NCBI RefSeq assembly: GCF_014205275.1
Contig: NZ_JACHND010000001.1
Location: forward strand, 1,674,001-1,738,000
Origin: Sphaerisporangium siamense
Lineage (GTDB): Bacteria; Actinomycetota; Actinomycetes; Streptosporangiales; Streptosporangiaceae
Direction: 5' to 3'
Length of the DNA: 64,000 nucleotides
The notes under the pieces were generated by a model that was given only the letters and a program-made list of their open reading frames with translations, was not told the origin of the DNA and searched no databases. Numbering within the stretch: the first letter of the stretch is position 1; each line of letters opens with the position of its first letter. Both the position numbers and the translations under genes were made by a program. This document shows, piece by piece, positions 43,011-51,823 of the stretch.

Positions 43011-46000
43011 TCAGGGGGTGGCGAGGTACTTGAAGCCGAACTCGTTGCCGAGCCGCTGGGCGTCGGCCTCCTCGCGCATCACAGCGTTCGGCATATTGAC
43101 GACGACGGACGGCTTGCCGCCGACGGCGTCCTGCGGCGAGGAGTACGGGTCGCCTCCGCCGGTGGGCGCGGCCGGGGGGACCGATCCGGAACCGCCACCG
43201 CCGCGCTCGGGCTGGAGACCCTCGACGGCAAGGCCGAACTTCGCCCCGCCGAGGAGCCGCTTGAGCTGGGCCTCTTCCGGCCTGGCCTGGTAGGCGCTCC
43301 CGGAGATCGCGGCCTGGGCGGTGGCTGCGACCTGGTCACCGATGTCCTTGCCGATCAGCTTCAGCCGGTCGAGCATCCGGGGGGCGGCCTTGTCGAAGCC
43401 GACGGGCAGGCCGTCGATGGTCTGCTCGCCGATCTCGGCCATGACCTGCGACGGGCTCTTGATCTTCAGTTCTTTCTTGATGGCCTTGACCAGGGCGTCC
43501 ACGATCTTCTTCATCGTGGCGTCGAGCTTCTTCAGGCTGTCTTCCAAGCCCTTCAGGTAGCCCGTCCCGGCCTTCTTGCCCGTGTCGTACAGGGCGTCAG
43601 CGCCGATCTTCCCGAGCTTCTTGCTCATGCTGTCGATCTGCTTCTGGGCCTTGTTAAGGGCCTTGATCTCCGAGTCATCGGCCCCGACCAGCATCTCGGC
43701 CAGGGATCCGCCGCCTTCGACGCCGGCGTCGATGATCTGCTTGAGGATCGTCTTGTTCAGGCCGCGCTTCGCCAGTTCCTGGATGTTCTTCGCGAAGTCC
43801 TTCATCTGCTGGAGCCGATCCTTCAGCCCGCTCGTCAGGTCGGACGCGCTGGTCGGATCCTCGATGCCGGTGAGCTTCGCGAAGTCCTTCGCTGACTGCT
43901 CGATCTGCTTGGCGTACTCCTTGGCGTCGGCGATGCGCTTCAAGATCGCCTCGCGCTCGTCCGCGAGCTTCGACAGCTTCGTGGTGTTGGCCGTGATGAA
44001 GTCCACCAGGGGGTCTGACTTCGGGGTCTTGCCGAAGCCGTCCTTGATGATCCCCGTCAGCGTCTCCAGCGCGCCCTTGAGCTTGTCCTCCGAGCCGCGC
44101 ATACCGGCGATGAGGCCGTCGATGATGGCCCGGCCGGCGGGCTCCAGAAGAACGCGGTCCTTGTCGATGGGGCCCTTGTTGTCCTTGATGAACTGGGTGA
44201 TCTGCGCGAGGTTGTCGCCCAGCTCCTTGACCTTGGACTTGATGCCGCCGATGAGACCGTCGATCACGGCCTTTCCGGCGTTAAGGAGCCAATTCTTCGC
44301 GTCCTTGAAGATCTTTTTCAGGTTGTCGGGGAGATCCTCGACGAACTTGACGACGTCATCGATTTTCTTGCGGACGGTCTTCTTGATCTCGTCCCAGTCG
44401 AGGCCCCAGCTCTTGAGAATCGCTCTCATCACGTCGTTGATGATGTTGCGGATTCCCTTGGTCGCGCCGTCGACGATGTCCCCGAGGCCCTCCCAGACCT
44501 TCGACCAGTCACCTTTGATCATGCCGGTGATGGTCTTGAAAATCCCCTTGATCGTCTGTAGGGCACCCTCGATCAGCGCTCCAACATGATCGAGGACGAA
44601 AGTGACGACTTCCATGATCTCGTCGCCCCACTCATCCCACACCTCTTGGATGAGTTCGAGCGCGGAATCGACGGTCTCACCGATCTCCTCGAAGATGTCG
44701 GAGAATCTGTCCCGGATGCCATCGAGGGTTTCCTCGTTATCGGAGGCCCATTGCTTGATGTCATCGACGATTCCGCCGAATACTTCTCCGGCTTTATCGC
44801 GGACTCCACTGAGAGTTTCGGAAAGTCCGGACCCCTCGAATCCCTTCCACAATTCCTCAAGTGCGGGGAGAACCTTCTCGCCGATGAAGTTGGTGACGTT
44901 CTGCTCAAGGCCGCGCTTGAAGGCTTCGACCTTGTTGGATGCTGTGTCCTGAAGGGTGTCGCCGGCGTTCTTCGCTGCGCCGTCGACTTGGCCAAGGCTC
45001 TCCACCGCCTTAGAGGGATCCAGCGCGTACAGGGCGCCTGCCATGTCCTCGGCCTTGGTCCCGAACAGCTCGACAGCGACGGCGTTCCGCTTGGCCGGGT
45101 CCTCGATGCCGCGCAGCTTGTCCAGCACGGTGTCGAACGCCTTCGCGGCGGTCGGCCCGCCAGCGGCGAACTTGGCGACCATGGCGTCGGCGTTCAGACC
45201 GAGATCCGTGAAGCCCTTCTTGACGTTGTCGCCACCCTTAACGGCTTCGAGTGCGAACTCCTTGATCGTGTCGGTGACGACATCGGCGTCTCGGGCGCCC
45301 GCCTTCAAGCCCTGAGAGATGAGGCCGAGTGCGGTCTGCCCGTCAAGGCCGATCGATCGGAACTGGGTGGCGTACTCGTTGTAGCTGTCGAGGAGGTCTT
45401 CGCTCTTGTTCAGGCCGAGTTGGGTGCCCTTGACGATCAGATCGAAGGCCGCTTCGGCGTTCGGCGCCAGGTCGGTACGTAGGATCTGAGACACGGCGCG
45501 GGTGACCGAGGACACGTCCTCGTCCATGATCGTGGCCACGTCCATGGCGCGCTTGGTGACGCCGGTGAGGGATTCCTCGCCCGCCTTGTTCATCCCGTCC
45601 ATGTTCTGGACGACCGACTTGATCGCGTCGGTGACGTCGCCCATCGACTCGCCGTAGGCGTCGGCGTACACCGCCCCCGCGACCTTGCCCAGCTTGCCCG
45701 CGTCGTCGCCGAACGCGCCCACCTGGGCGAACAGCTTCTTCTTAGCCTTCTCGGCCTCCATGGCCGATTCCAGGCCGCTCATGAGCGCGCCGCCGATGGC
45801 AGCGCCGGCCGCCGCGGCGGCAGCGAGCCACGGCGCCGCCTTCAGCCCCGACATCAGCCCCGACATCGCGCCCGACATGCGGGAGCGGCCCGAGGACTCA
45901 GTGCCCTCGCCGAGCGCCTCGCCGGCGTCCTGACCGTGGCGGCGCGCGGCCGAGGAGGTGTCGCCGAGGCCATCCTCCAGGCCGTCGGCCAGGCCCGCGC

Positions 46001-46358
46001 CCGCGTCCCGGCCCGCCCGGCGCGCCTCGTCCTCGACCTGGTCGAGGGCGTTGCGCAGCTCGGAGACGACGCGCTGCCCGCCGGTGCCCGCGTCGGCGAC
46101 CATCTCGGTCATGCCGGAGTCGAAGCCGGCGACGAGCCGGTCGAGGTCGCGCAGTGCCTCATCGGGGTCGACGCCGCGGGCGATGGCGTCGGCGACCCGG
46201 GCGAAGCTCTGCACCACGTCGCGCTCGATGGCGCCGGTCGTACGAGTGGCTCCCGACTGGAGGCGGTTCATGGTCTGGTCGACCTGCGCGGCCCCCGAGG
46301 TGAAGCCCTTGTTGTCGAGCTCCATGAACGCGACGAGGTCGCCGACCTTGAGCGCCAC
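43011..46358 (-). CDS. Tail tape measure protein
   Basis: With 1115 residues it is the longest phage gene here, as expected since its length sets the tail length. It starts LKVGDLVAFMELDNKGFTSGAAQVDQTMN, has an Ala-rich hydrophobic segment (APWLAAAAAAGAAIGGALMSGLE, about residue 177), long helical repeats (DAIKSVVQNMDGMNKAGEES... and FTDLGLNADAMVAKFAAGGPTAAKAFDTVLDKLRG), and a middle and C-terminal region rich in Lys/Ile/Asp. It follows the frameshifted chaperones, the usual siphovirus order. The frame starts one base before the chaperone-fusion stop. Confidence 0.93.
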   Translation of the reverse strand: MALKVGDLVAFMELDNKGFTSGAAQVDQTMNRLQSGATRTTGAIERDVVQSFARVADAIARGVDPDEALRDLDRLVAGFDSGMTEMVADAGTGGQRVVSELRNALDQVEDEARRAGRDAGAGLADGLEDGLGDTSSAARRHGQDAGEALGEGTESSGRSRMSGAMSGLMSGLKAAPWLAAAAAAGAAIGGALMSGLESAMEAEKAKKKLFAQVGAFGDDAGKLGKVAGAVYADAYGESMGDVTDAIKSVVQNMDGMNKAGEESLTGVTKRAMDVATIMDEDVSSVTRAVSQILRTDLAPNAEAAFDLIVKGTQLGLNKSEDLLDSYNEYATQFRSIGLDGQTALGLISQGLKAGARDADVVTDTIKEFALEAVKGGDNVKKGFTDLGLNADAMVAKFAAGGPTAAKAFDTVLDKLRGIEDPAKRNAVAVELFGTKAEDMAGALYALDPSKAVESLGQVDGAAKNAGDTLQDTASNKVEAFKRGLEQNVTNFIGEKVLPALEELWKGFEGSGLSETLSGVRDKAGEVFGGIVDDIKQWASDNEETLDGIRDRFSDIFEEIGETVDSALELIQEVWDEWGDEIMEVVTFVLDHVGALIEGALQTIKGIFKTITGMIKGDWSKVWEGLGDIVDGATKGIRNIINDVMRAILKSWGLDWDEIKKTVRKKIDDVVKFVEDLPDNLKKIFKDAKNWLLNAGKAVIDGLIGGIKSKVKELGDNLAQITQFIKDNKGPIDKDRVLLEPAGRAIIDGLIAGMRGSEDKLKGALETLTGIIKDGFGKTPKSDPLVDFITANTTKLSKLADEREAILKRIADAKEYAKQIEQSAKDFAKLTGIEDPTSASDLTSGLKDRLQQMKDFAKNIQELAKRGLNKTILKQIIDAGVEGGGSLAEMLVGADDSEIKALNKAQKQIDSMSKKLGKIGADALYDTGKKAGTGYLKGLEDSLKKLDATMKKIVDALVKAIKKELKIKSPSQVMAEIGEQTIDGLPVGFDKAAPRMLDRLKLIGKDIGDQVAATAQAAISGSAYQARPEEAQLKRLLGGAKFGLAVEGLQPERGGGGSGSVPPAAPTGGGDPYSSPQDAVGGKPSVVVNMPNAVMREEADAQRLGNEFGFKYLATP

Positions 46359-47053
46359 CTACTCCACCCCCTCGCCTTCCTCGCGCGTAGGTTCCGAGCG
46401 GAGCGCGGCGGCCAGCCACGAGTCCAGGGAGAGCAGGGAGACGATGCGCAGGCGCAGCCACCGCCAGGAGCGGGCGGCGAGCAGGCCGGGCTGTTCCAGG
46501 TCGATCTGGTAGACCTTGTGCAGGTCGAGCTCTACGAGCTTCCAGCGCTCGAAGATGTCCCCCCAGTCCGGGCCCTGGTCCGGCTCCGGGTTGTACCACT
46601 CGCGGAGGCCGGTTTCCGGGTCGATCGGGCCGCCGCCGGGGTCTCCGGGTTCTCGCTCGTCGAGGTCGAGTCCGAGGTCGTCAATCGTTTTGGGTCGCCG
46701 CCGGCCCCCCAGTAGAGCGCGGCGGCCTTCTCTCCGTAGACGTGCCAGATGACGGCGGTGTGGCCGACGATCTTCAGCGTCGGGTACGGCACGCCGTCGG
46801 CGACCAGCTCGTCGTAGACGCCGCCGAGGGCGGCCCGGTACAGGTCGGCCTCGGTCTCGTCGTCGACGACCTCCTCGTCGGCGTCGTCGCTGTCGGCGGC
46901 CTTCTTCTTGGCGTCGGAGAAGCGCGCGGTGAGGCGCAGGCCGACCTCGGCGGAGCACGGGGCGACGCTGTAGGTCTTCTCCTTGCCGTGCACGAGGACC
47001 GGCAGATCGAGGGTCTCGCCGAGGAATTCGGCGATGGGAGCGAAACGGGGCAT
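46359..47053 (-). CDS. Tail assembly chaperone, -1 frameshift fusion product
   Basis: Ribosomes that slip back one base on CCCAAAA (46694 to 46688, read leftward) leave the first chaperone frame after GGDPK and continue as TIDDLGLDLDEREPGD...WYNPEPDQGPDWGDIFERWKLVELDLHKVYQIDLEQPGLLAARSWRWLRLRIVSLLSLDSW, ending at 46359. The second part has no ribosome site of its own and directly precedes the tape measure, as with lambda G/GT. The shift is predicted from sequence. Confidence 0.8.
46532..47053 (-). CDS. Tail assembly chaperone, short form
   Basis: The unshifted product is 173 residues: MPRFAPIAEFLGETLDLPVLVHGKEKTYSVAPCSAEVGLRLTARFSD, then an acidic loop (DSDDADEEVVDDETEADLYRAAL) and VAWHVYGEKAAALYWGAGGDPK-type helices. 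The last 45 residues after the slip site are Ser/Thr/Arg-rich and look non-structural. This gene and the fusion guard the tape measure protein. Confidence 0.85.
   Translation of the reverse strand: MPRFAPIAEFLGETLDLPVLVHGKEKTYSVAPCSAEVGLRLTARFSDAKKKAADSDDADEEVVDDETEADLYRAALGGVYDELVADGVPYPTLKIVGHTAVIWHVYGEKAAALYWGAGGDPKRLTTSDSTSTSENPETPAAARSTRKPASASGTTRSRTRARTGGTSSSAGSS
46688..46694 (-). promoter_or_regulatory. -1 ribosomal slippery site
   Basis: CCCAAAA, in the 0 frame as C CCA AAA, allows re-pairing to CCC AAA one base upstream. It is placed exactly where the chaperone homology moves to the other frame. Confidence 0.75.
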
Positions 47054-47068
47054 GAGGGGAGTGGCTTC

Positions 47069-47551
47069 CTAGGCTGTGGTGAGGGTCGGGTAGGGGTCGA
47101 GCTTCGTACGCTTGCCCTGGCCGTTGAGCTTGAAGTTGCAGGGCTCCAGCGCGGTGACGGCGCCACCGCCTCCGCTGTAGTCCACGCTGGCGAAGCCCTG
47201 CCAGGCGTCCGGCGCGCCGTCCTTGCGGTAGTAGCGGATCTGGATGTTGGACCCGATGCCGACGAGGTTTCCGGCGTCGATGATGAACTGCTGGCCCGAG
47301 TCGGGAACGAACGTGGTGGGGTTGTCGGCGTCCCTCTTCCTCTTCCCTTCGCACTCCAGCGACCACTTGCGCTGCGTGGTCTGGTCCGACCCCCAGCCGT
47401 CGGAGTCGAAATCGCTGTCGTCCTCCATCGTGCTGGCGATGGTTTCCTTGAAGGAGGTCATGCCCTTGACCGGGGTCCACACCGGGACGGAGGACGTGCC
47501 GGTGTTGACATCGAGCTGCCAGTCCTTGGCGAGCAACGAACGGGTTGTCAT
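47069..47551 (-). CDS. Major tail tube protein
   Basis: The 160-residue product has the siphovirus tail-tube pattern: LAKDWQLDVNTGTSSVPVWTPVKGMTSFKETIASTMEDDSDFDSDGWGSD, then QRKWSLECEGKRKRDADN and LNGQGKRTKLDPYP. It lies between the tail-terminator gene and the chaperones, the canonical place. Confidence 0.88.
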   Translation of the reverse strand: MTTRSLLAKDWQLDVNTGTSSVPVWTPVKGMTSFKETIASTMEDDSDFDSDGWGSDQTTQRKWSLECEGKRKRDADNPTTFVPDSGQQFIIDAGNLVGIGSNIQIRYYRKDGAPDAWQGFASVDYSGGGGAVTALEPCNFKLNGQGKRTKLDPYPTLTTA

Positions 47552-47564
47552 GTACTGATCTCCC

Positions 47565-48002
47565 TCATCCGGGACGATGGGTGGTGACGTGGTGGGTGAG
47601 CAGGCGGTAGGAGTCGGCGCGCTCCCACCTGCCGGATTGGTCCTGGCCGAGGGGGGCCACGATGTTGCGGGTGCACAGCAGCACGCCGGCCGCGGGGAGC
47701 TCCAGGCCGTGGAGGGCGTTGAAGACGGCGTCGGCGAGGTCGTCAGCCGAGTGCGGGTCGTCGGTGCCGCGCATGCGGACCTGGAGGCCGAGGGTGCCGT
47801 CGGGGCTGACCGGGTCGTCGGTGGACTGGTCGGCGCCGTAGGCGGCCAGGGCGATGGCCTTGTCGGGTGCCGGGGGCAGCGCGCCGAGCATGATGGGGAC
47901 GTCGCCGGGCTGGTAGGTGGCGGGCGGCGCGCGCCAGGTGCCCGCGCCCGCGTCGTCGAGCTGGGCGGCGAAGGCGACGAGGAGGTCGGTGGTCCAGCTC
48001 AC
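47565..48002 (-). CDS. Tail terminator / minor capsid-type protein
   Basis: The 145-residue product reads TTDLLVAFAAQLDDAGAGTWR ... DVPIMLGALPPAPDKAIALAAYG ... LGLQVRMRGTDDPHSADDLADAVFNALHG. The LQVR.RG......A..LAD.VF..LHG string occurs in phage minor capsid and tail terminator (gpU-like) proteins. Order (after HK97 gp10-like, before tail tube) supports tail terminator. Confidence 0.75.
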   Translation of the reverse strand: MSWTTDLLVAFAAQLDDAGAGTWRAPPATYQPGDVPIMLGALPPAPDKAIALAAYGADQSTDDPVSPDGTLGLQVRMRGTDDPHSADDLADAVFNALHGLELPAAGVLLCTRNIVAPLGQDQSGRWERADSYRLLTHHVTTHRPG

Positions 48003-48349
48003 GACAGGCTCCGCCGGACCTCGGCTGCCACGATCTCCAGCATGGCGCCCTGTTCCCGATTCCAGGGGTCTTCCAGGTACTTGGCCTTACGCCCGGCGTC
48101 GTGCCGGTAGGTGAGGTCTTCGTGTTGGCGCAGGGCGTACGGGCCGTCAAAGGAGACGGCGCCGACCAGGTCCGTCTCGTCGACGCTGACTGTGCCCGAG
48201 CGCTCCAGCGTGCCCTCTTCGTGGGGGACCTCGGCGCGAGACACCTGGAGGCCGTGCTCCATGGCGAGCCGGAGCCCGCGCACGGCGCCCTCGCGCGCCT
48301 TACCCTCCAGGGGGCCGAGGTTCAGGGTGAGCTTGGCGGCCTGGGTCAC
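47999..48349 (-). CDS. HK97 gp10-like head-tail protein
   Basis: The 116-residue product includes GLRLAMEHGLQVSRAEVPHEEGTLERSGTVSVDETDLVGAVSFDGPYALRQHEDLTYRHDAGRKAKYLEDP, close in pattern to HK97-gp10/minor capsid proteins of head-tail joining (V.EVPHEEGTLERSG... Y...QHE....H..GG.AKYLE.P). It overlaps both neighbours by four bases. Confidence 0.8.
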   Translation of the reverse strand: MTQAAKLTLNLGPLEGKAREGAVRGLRLAMEHGLQVSRAEVPHEEGTLERSGTVSVDETDLVGAVSFDGPYALRQHEDLTYRHDAGRKAKYLEDPWNREQGAMLEIVAAEVRRSLS

Positions 48350-48660
48350 TGGAGGCTCACCTCCAGGTGGTCGGGGGTGGGCAGTCTGCCGCCGTCGCGG
48401 CGTGCCACGGCGAGGACGGTCGAGGTGCGGCCGTTGACGGTCACCCGCGAGCCGACGGGGCAGTCGGTGTCGAGCGGCAGGTACAGCGTGGTCTGTGATG
48501 TGACTTCACGAGCGTCGGGGCCTCGGACCATCTTCCGCTGGTCGTCGGCGAAGCACGCCGCGGTGAAGGCGGCGCCGTACGTCGGGCCGGTCGCAGAGTC
48601 GCCGTGGTACGGTTCGATGCTCGCCTCGTGCGCCAGTAGCAGCGCGGGCAGGCGGCCCAT
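48346..48660 (-). CDS. Head-tail joining protein
   Basis: The 104-residue product (MGRLPALLLAHEASIEPYHGDSATGPTYGAAFTAACFADDQRKMVRG...) resembles the head closure proteins of actinophages (Y.G....GP.YG......C.....R..V....G.EV.S...LYLPL). It starts one base inside the stop of the connector gene. Confidence 0.75.
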   Translation of the reverse strand: MGRLPALLLAHEASIEPYHGDSATGPTYGAAFTAACFADDQRKMVRGPDAREVTSQTTLYLPLDTDCPVGSRVTVNGRTSTVLAVARRDGGRLPTPDHLEVSLQ

Positions 48661-49316
48661 CAGCAGCTCCTGATGGGGTGGCCGAGGAGCCCGGCTCCGG
48701 CGAGGATCTCGGCGGCCTCGCGCGACATTCGCGGGTCGGACGGCGCGCCGCCGGCGCCCGGCGTGCGGGTGAAGGAGGCCGAGCCGATCGACACGGTGGT
48801 GTAGACGCTGTTCGCGTCCTCGCCCTCGATGCCCTGGGCGTGCCACCAGGTGGCCAGCGCGCATGTGGCGTCACGCAGCGCCTTGATAACCGTCGTGCTC
48901 GTCGGCATGCCGTCGAGGTTGATGTCGTACACCGCGGCGAGCAGCACGCGATTGTCGAGGAAGCGCGTCGCGCCCTCCAGGAGGGCCTGGGCGTTGAGTG
49001 GCGGCGCGGCCTTCAACCAGTTCGCCAGGTCCGTCGTGGAGGCGTACGAGCGGCCGCGTGCGGGCGCGGGGGCCACGGTGGCCTTCTGGTACTGCACGCC
49101 CCGCCCGGTGCCGGTGACGGTCCACATGAACTGCCAGATGCCGGGCATCGTGTACGTGACTTCGTACGACCACACGGCGTTGCCGTTGGAAGGTGTCGGC
49201 TCAAGACCCGTGGTCACATCTCCCTCGGGCGGGATGACGGCGAGCGTGGCCGAGGTAGTCCCGTCGGCCGGGCTCACGGTCAGCTCGACGATCTGGGAGT
49301 CTCCGACATCCGGCAC
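48660..49316 (-). CDS. Head-tail connector with N-terminal Ig-like domain
   Basis: The 218-residue product has a beta-sandwich front (VELTVSPADGTTSATLAVIPPEGDV...WSYEVTYTMPGIWQFMWTVTGTGRGVQ) and a helical gp6-like connector end (STTDLANWLKAAPPLNAQALLEGATRFLDNRVLLAAVYD ... ALRDATCALATWWHAQG). The connector half is usual for this position. The Ig-like half would project from the neck or capsid. Confidence 0.75.
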   Translation of the reverse strand: MPDVGDSQIVELTVSPADGTTSATLAVIPPEGDVTTGLEPTPSNGNAVWSYEVTYTMPGIWQFMWTVTGTGRGVQYQKATVAPAPARGRSYASTTDLANWLKAAPPLNAQALLEGATRFLDNRVLLAAVYDINLDGMPTSTTVIKALRDATCALATWWHAQGIEGEDANSVYTTVSIGSASFTRTPGAGGAPSDPRMSREAAEILAGAGLLGHPIRSC

Positions 49317-49325
49317 GGCCGCCTC

Positions 49326-50390
49326 CTATGGGGTGAGGGTGACGGTGAGCGTCGAGGTGTCGCGCAAGCTGGTCGTGAGCCGTCCGGGGCCCGTCGGGCC
49401 GCCTGCGCGGATGAACGCCTCCGCGGTGATCGCGCCAGTGCCCGCCGCGCCCTTGTGGCCCGTCGAGACGAACGTCGCTGCGGCGGCGAGCGGGCCGGCG
49501 CCGGAGCGTCCGGCCGTGCCCGAGCCGGTCAGCGCGGCCGAGGCGGCGATCGTGCCGGAGCCGCGCCGCGCGACCGTACCCGAGGAGGTGAGGGCGGCCG
49601 TCGCCGAGATGGCCCCGGTTCCCGCGCGGCCGGCGCGACCCGACGACGTCAGAGATGCGCCGGCCGAGGTGCTGCCGGTGCCGGAGCGCCCTGCGACGCC
49701 GGAGGAGGTGAGCGTCGCGGTGGCCGAGAGAGATCCGGTGCCGCTGTGCTCTTCGGCCACGGGGGCGGCCGTGAAGGCCATCGCGATGGCGTACCGGTCG
49801 AAGGCGCCGTCGGTCCACGTGCAGCTCGGCGTCTCGGCGGCCGGGCCGGCGTTGGTCTTGTACGCGGTGAACTGGGTGCACCCGCTGCTGCCCGTCCCGA
49901 TGGTGACCGAGGTGGCGGGGGTGTACCCCGACGACCAGAGGGGGGAGCTCGGCGCGGGCGAGGCCAACCGGTGCAGCAGCGCGGCGGCGACGACCAGCTC
50001 GCCGGTCTCGGCGAGCGCGCCGGTGGTGATGGCCGGGGTGGTCGCGCCGACCGAGGAGTTGATCTGCGCTCCCACGGCGACGTCGAACGCCTGGCCGCCG
50101 CGCCAGCGCATCCAGCCGATGACGCAGTTGAAGTTTCCCGAGGTCGTGATGGTGACGGTCGAGCCTTCGCCGCCGAGGGCCTTCCTGTAGAAGCCGTAGG
50201 CGCCCTGGTTGCTGACCTGGGAGGCGTTCGGCGGGCAGGTGAAGCCGCTCGGGGTGGCGACTACGGTGTCGGAGTTGGCGAACAGGATGTCGATCTCGCC
50301 GGGGTTCGGCGCCGTGCCGAGGTCGATGACGTGGCCGCTGCCGCCGTCGGCGAAGGCGAAGGTCTTGGAGTCGACGAGGGTCCACCCCAT
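49326..50390 (-). CDS. Repeat-containing virion fibre/decoration protein
   Basis: The 354-residue protein has a beta-rich domain of about 210 residues (TLVDSKTFAFADGGSGHVIDLGTAPNPGEIDILFANSD ... GCTQFTAYKTNAGPAAETPSCTWTDGAFDRYAIAMAFTAAP), then five or six repeats of the form GTGxxSAxAxLTSSGxAGRxG, then a C-terminal strand (RLTTSLRDTSTLTVTLTP). It probably decorates the head or neck. Family unknown. Confidence 0.7.
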   Translation of the reverse strand: MGWTLVDSKTFAFADGGSGHVIDLGTAPNPGEIDILFANSDTVVATPSGFTCPPNASQVSNQGAYGFYRKALGGEGSTVTITTSGNFNCVIGWMRWRGGQAFDVAVGAQINSSVGATTPAITTGALAETGELVVAAALLHRLASPAPSSPLWSSGYTPATSVTIGTGSSGCTQFTAYKTNAGPAAETPSCTWTDGAFDRYAIAMAFTAAPVAEEHSGTGSLSATATLTSSGVAGRSGTGSTSAGASLTSSGRAGRAGTGAISATAALTSSGTVARRGSGTIAASAALTGSGTAGRSGAGPLAAAATFVSTGHKGAAGTGAITAEAFIRAGGPTGPGRLTTSLRDTSTLTVTLTP

Positions 50391-50403
50391 GCCGGGCCCC
50401 CGA

Positions 50404-50754
50404 TCAGGTCAGCGAGATGTCGACGTCGGTGAGCTGGTAGGTGCCGCCGGCCGCGCCGTAGGACTCGCTCGCCGACAGCGCGCCGCCGCCGAGGAACGTG
50501 CCGCCGGTCGCCTCGGTCCACAGGCCGAAGTGGCTGATCGTCGTGCTGGCGGGGATGTTGAAGGACGGCGCGTTGGAGTCGTCGAGGTTGCCGCCGGAGG
50601 CCGCGTTCCAGGTCTTGGTCTGGCGGGCGTAGGAGCCGCCGGTGACCTCGTTGGCGCCGGTGGTGCCGGGGTCGGCGGTGTGCAGGGAGACGAAGTCGGC
50701 GGCGGCGCCGAGGGCGTCCAGCGCGATGTTCTTGCCTGCGGGGCTGAGCGCCAC
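50404..50754 (-). CDS. Phage tail-fibre/virion protein, small
   Basis: The 116-residue product starts MALSPAGKNIALDALGAAADFVSLHTADPGTTGANEVTGGSYARQTKTWNAASGG. The FVSLHTADPGTTGANEVTGGSYARQ pattern is shared by many small phage proteins listed as tail fibre proteins. It lies right after capsid genes, so a decoration role is also possible. Confidence 0.75.
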   Translation of the reverse strand: MALSPAGKNIALDALGAAADFVSLHTADPGTTGANEVTGGSYARQTKTWNAASGGNLDDSNAPSFNIPASTTISHFGLWTEATGGTFLGGGALSASESYGAAGGTYQLTDVDISLT

Positions 50755-50864
50755 GAGGCGCCCCCTTTCTTTCTGATCATGTTTGACGCACGCGGGTGCG
50801 GGCCCCGACGAGTCCCCTCAGCCCTGACGCAACCCGTCACCCGCGCGCGCGTCTGCGGGGCCGC

Positions 50865-51221
50865 TCAGGCGTCGAGGATGGCCGCGGTGATGTTGGACGG
50901 CGTGGTGCCCGACCAGTTGACGTGGACACTGCCGTCGGGCTGCCGGAACTCGGGCCCGAACGGGCCGTAGATCCGGTAGGCACCCGCGGGGCACGCGCCG
51001 GCCTGGTAGTCCTGGATGGGCAGCGACTGGCGGCCGATCGTGCCGGGGGTGAGGAACGTCGGGGTGACGGCGGCGTCGTCGCCGTTGAGGACGAACAGGA
51101 GCCGGTGCTCGCGCCACGCGAAGGAGTTACCGTCGGTGGCCTCGATGGCCGCGTCCACGGCGGTCGGGTCGATGCCCGCCTCGGTGAGCGTGGTGGAGGC
51201 GGTGATGGGCGTGCGCGCCAT
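50865..51221 (-). CDS. Capsid-adjacent virion protein, function unknown
   Basis: The 118-residue product reads TPITASTTLTEAGIDPTAVDAAIEATDGNSFAWREHRLLFVLNGDDAAVTPTFLTPGTIGRQSLPIQDYQ and FGPEFRQPDGSVHVNWSG. Repeated short beta strands and its position suggest a head decoration protein, as in related actinophages. About 110 bp without a gene follow. Confidence 0.65.
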   Translation of the reverse strand: MARTPITASTTLTEAGIDPTAVDAAIEATDGNSFAWREHRLLFVLNGDDAAVTPTFLTPGTIGRQSLPIQDYQAGACPAGAYRIYGPFGPEFRQPDGSVHVNWSGTTPSNITAAILDA

Positions 51222-51224
51222 GGG

Positions 51225-51809
51225 TTACTTCTCCTCGTCGGCCTGGTCGCGGCCGTAGCGGTCGATCAGATCGGCCTTGCTGGTGGCCTCGGCCTGCTCG
51301 CGGTCGGCGCCCTGCGAAACCGCGTAGTCGACCCATGCCGCCTTGGGCGCGGACTGCGGGGGCCGGGACCGCTCGGCCACGACCGTGGCGGGTTGCCCCT
51401 CGACGAGGACGCGCTGGGCGACCTCGGTCTCGGCGGCCTGCTGCTCATCGGGATCGGGGGACACCGGGCCCGGGACGATCGGCGCCGGGGGGACGGCGTG
51501 CGCGCCCGGGGAGACGACGCGCGGGCCGTGCGGGTCGGCCTCGCCCGCGCTGCTCGGCGGCAGGAAGTCCTCCGGGCGCGGGTCGACGGCGGCGTCGCGC
51601 AGCGGCGTGCCGAGGCGGACGTATTCGACGTCGCGCGAGTCGACCGGCTCGGCCTGCTCGCGCTGCTCGGTGTGGCCGTCGATCTCGTACCCGGCGCCGC
51701 GGCAGTAGGCGATGACGGCGGGGTTGTCGGTCTCGGCGACGCCGTTCTCGAACTGCACGTCGCCGATGGTGCCGTTGTACTCCCGGTTGGGAGCCACGAT
51801 CCGTGCCAT
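51225..51809 (-). CDS. Capsid-region protein with disordered C-terminal half
   Basis: From ATG 51809 the product is 194 residues. The N-terminal 45 residues (RIVAPNREYNGTIGDVQFENGVAETDNPAVIAYCRGAGYEI) match the short ...G.VGGV.F..G.A.T.D...L.YFR..GY.I proteins found after capsid genes. The rest is Pro/Glu/Ala-rich and ends in a SAP/HeH-like segment (WVDYAVSQGADREQAEATSKADLIDRYG). Confidence 0.7.
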   Translation of the reverse strand: MARIVAPNREYNGTIGDVQFENGVAETDNPAVIAYCRGAGYEIDGHTEQREQAEPVDSRDVEYVRLGTPLRDAAVDPRPEDFLPPSSAGEADPHGPRVVSPGAHAVPPAPIVPGPVSPDPDEQQAAETEVAQRVLVEGQPATVVAERSRPPQSAPKAAWVDYAVSQGADREQAEATSKADLIDRYGRDQADEEK

Positions 51810-51823
51810 GTCCCGGCCTCCGC

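Noticed and set aside
48678-50432. 584-codon plus-strand frame over connector and fibre genes
   Set aside because: Shadow of the repeat-rich fibre gene; the repeats make both strands look open.
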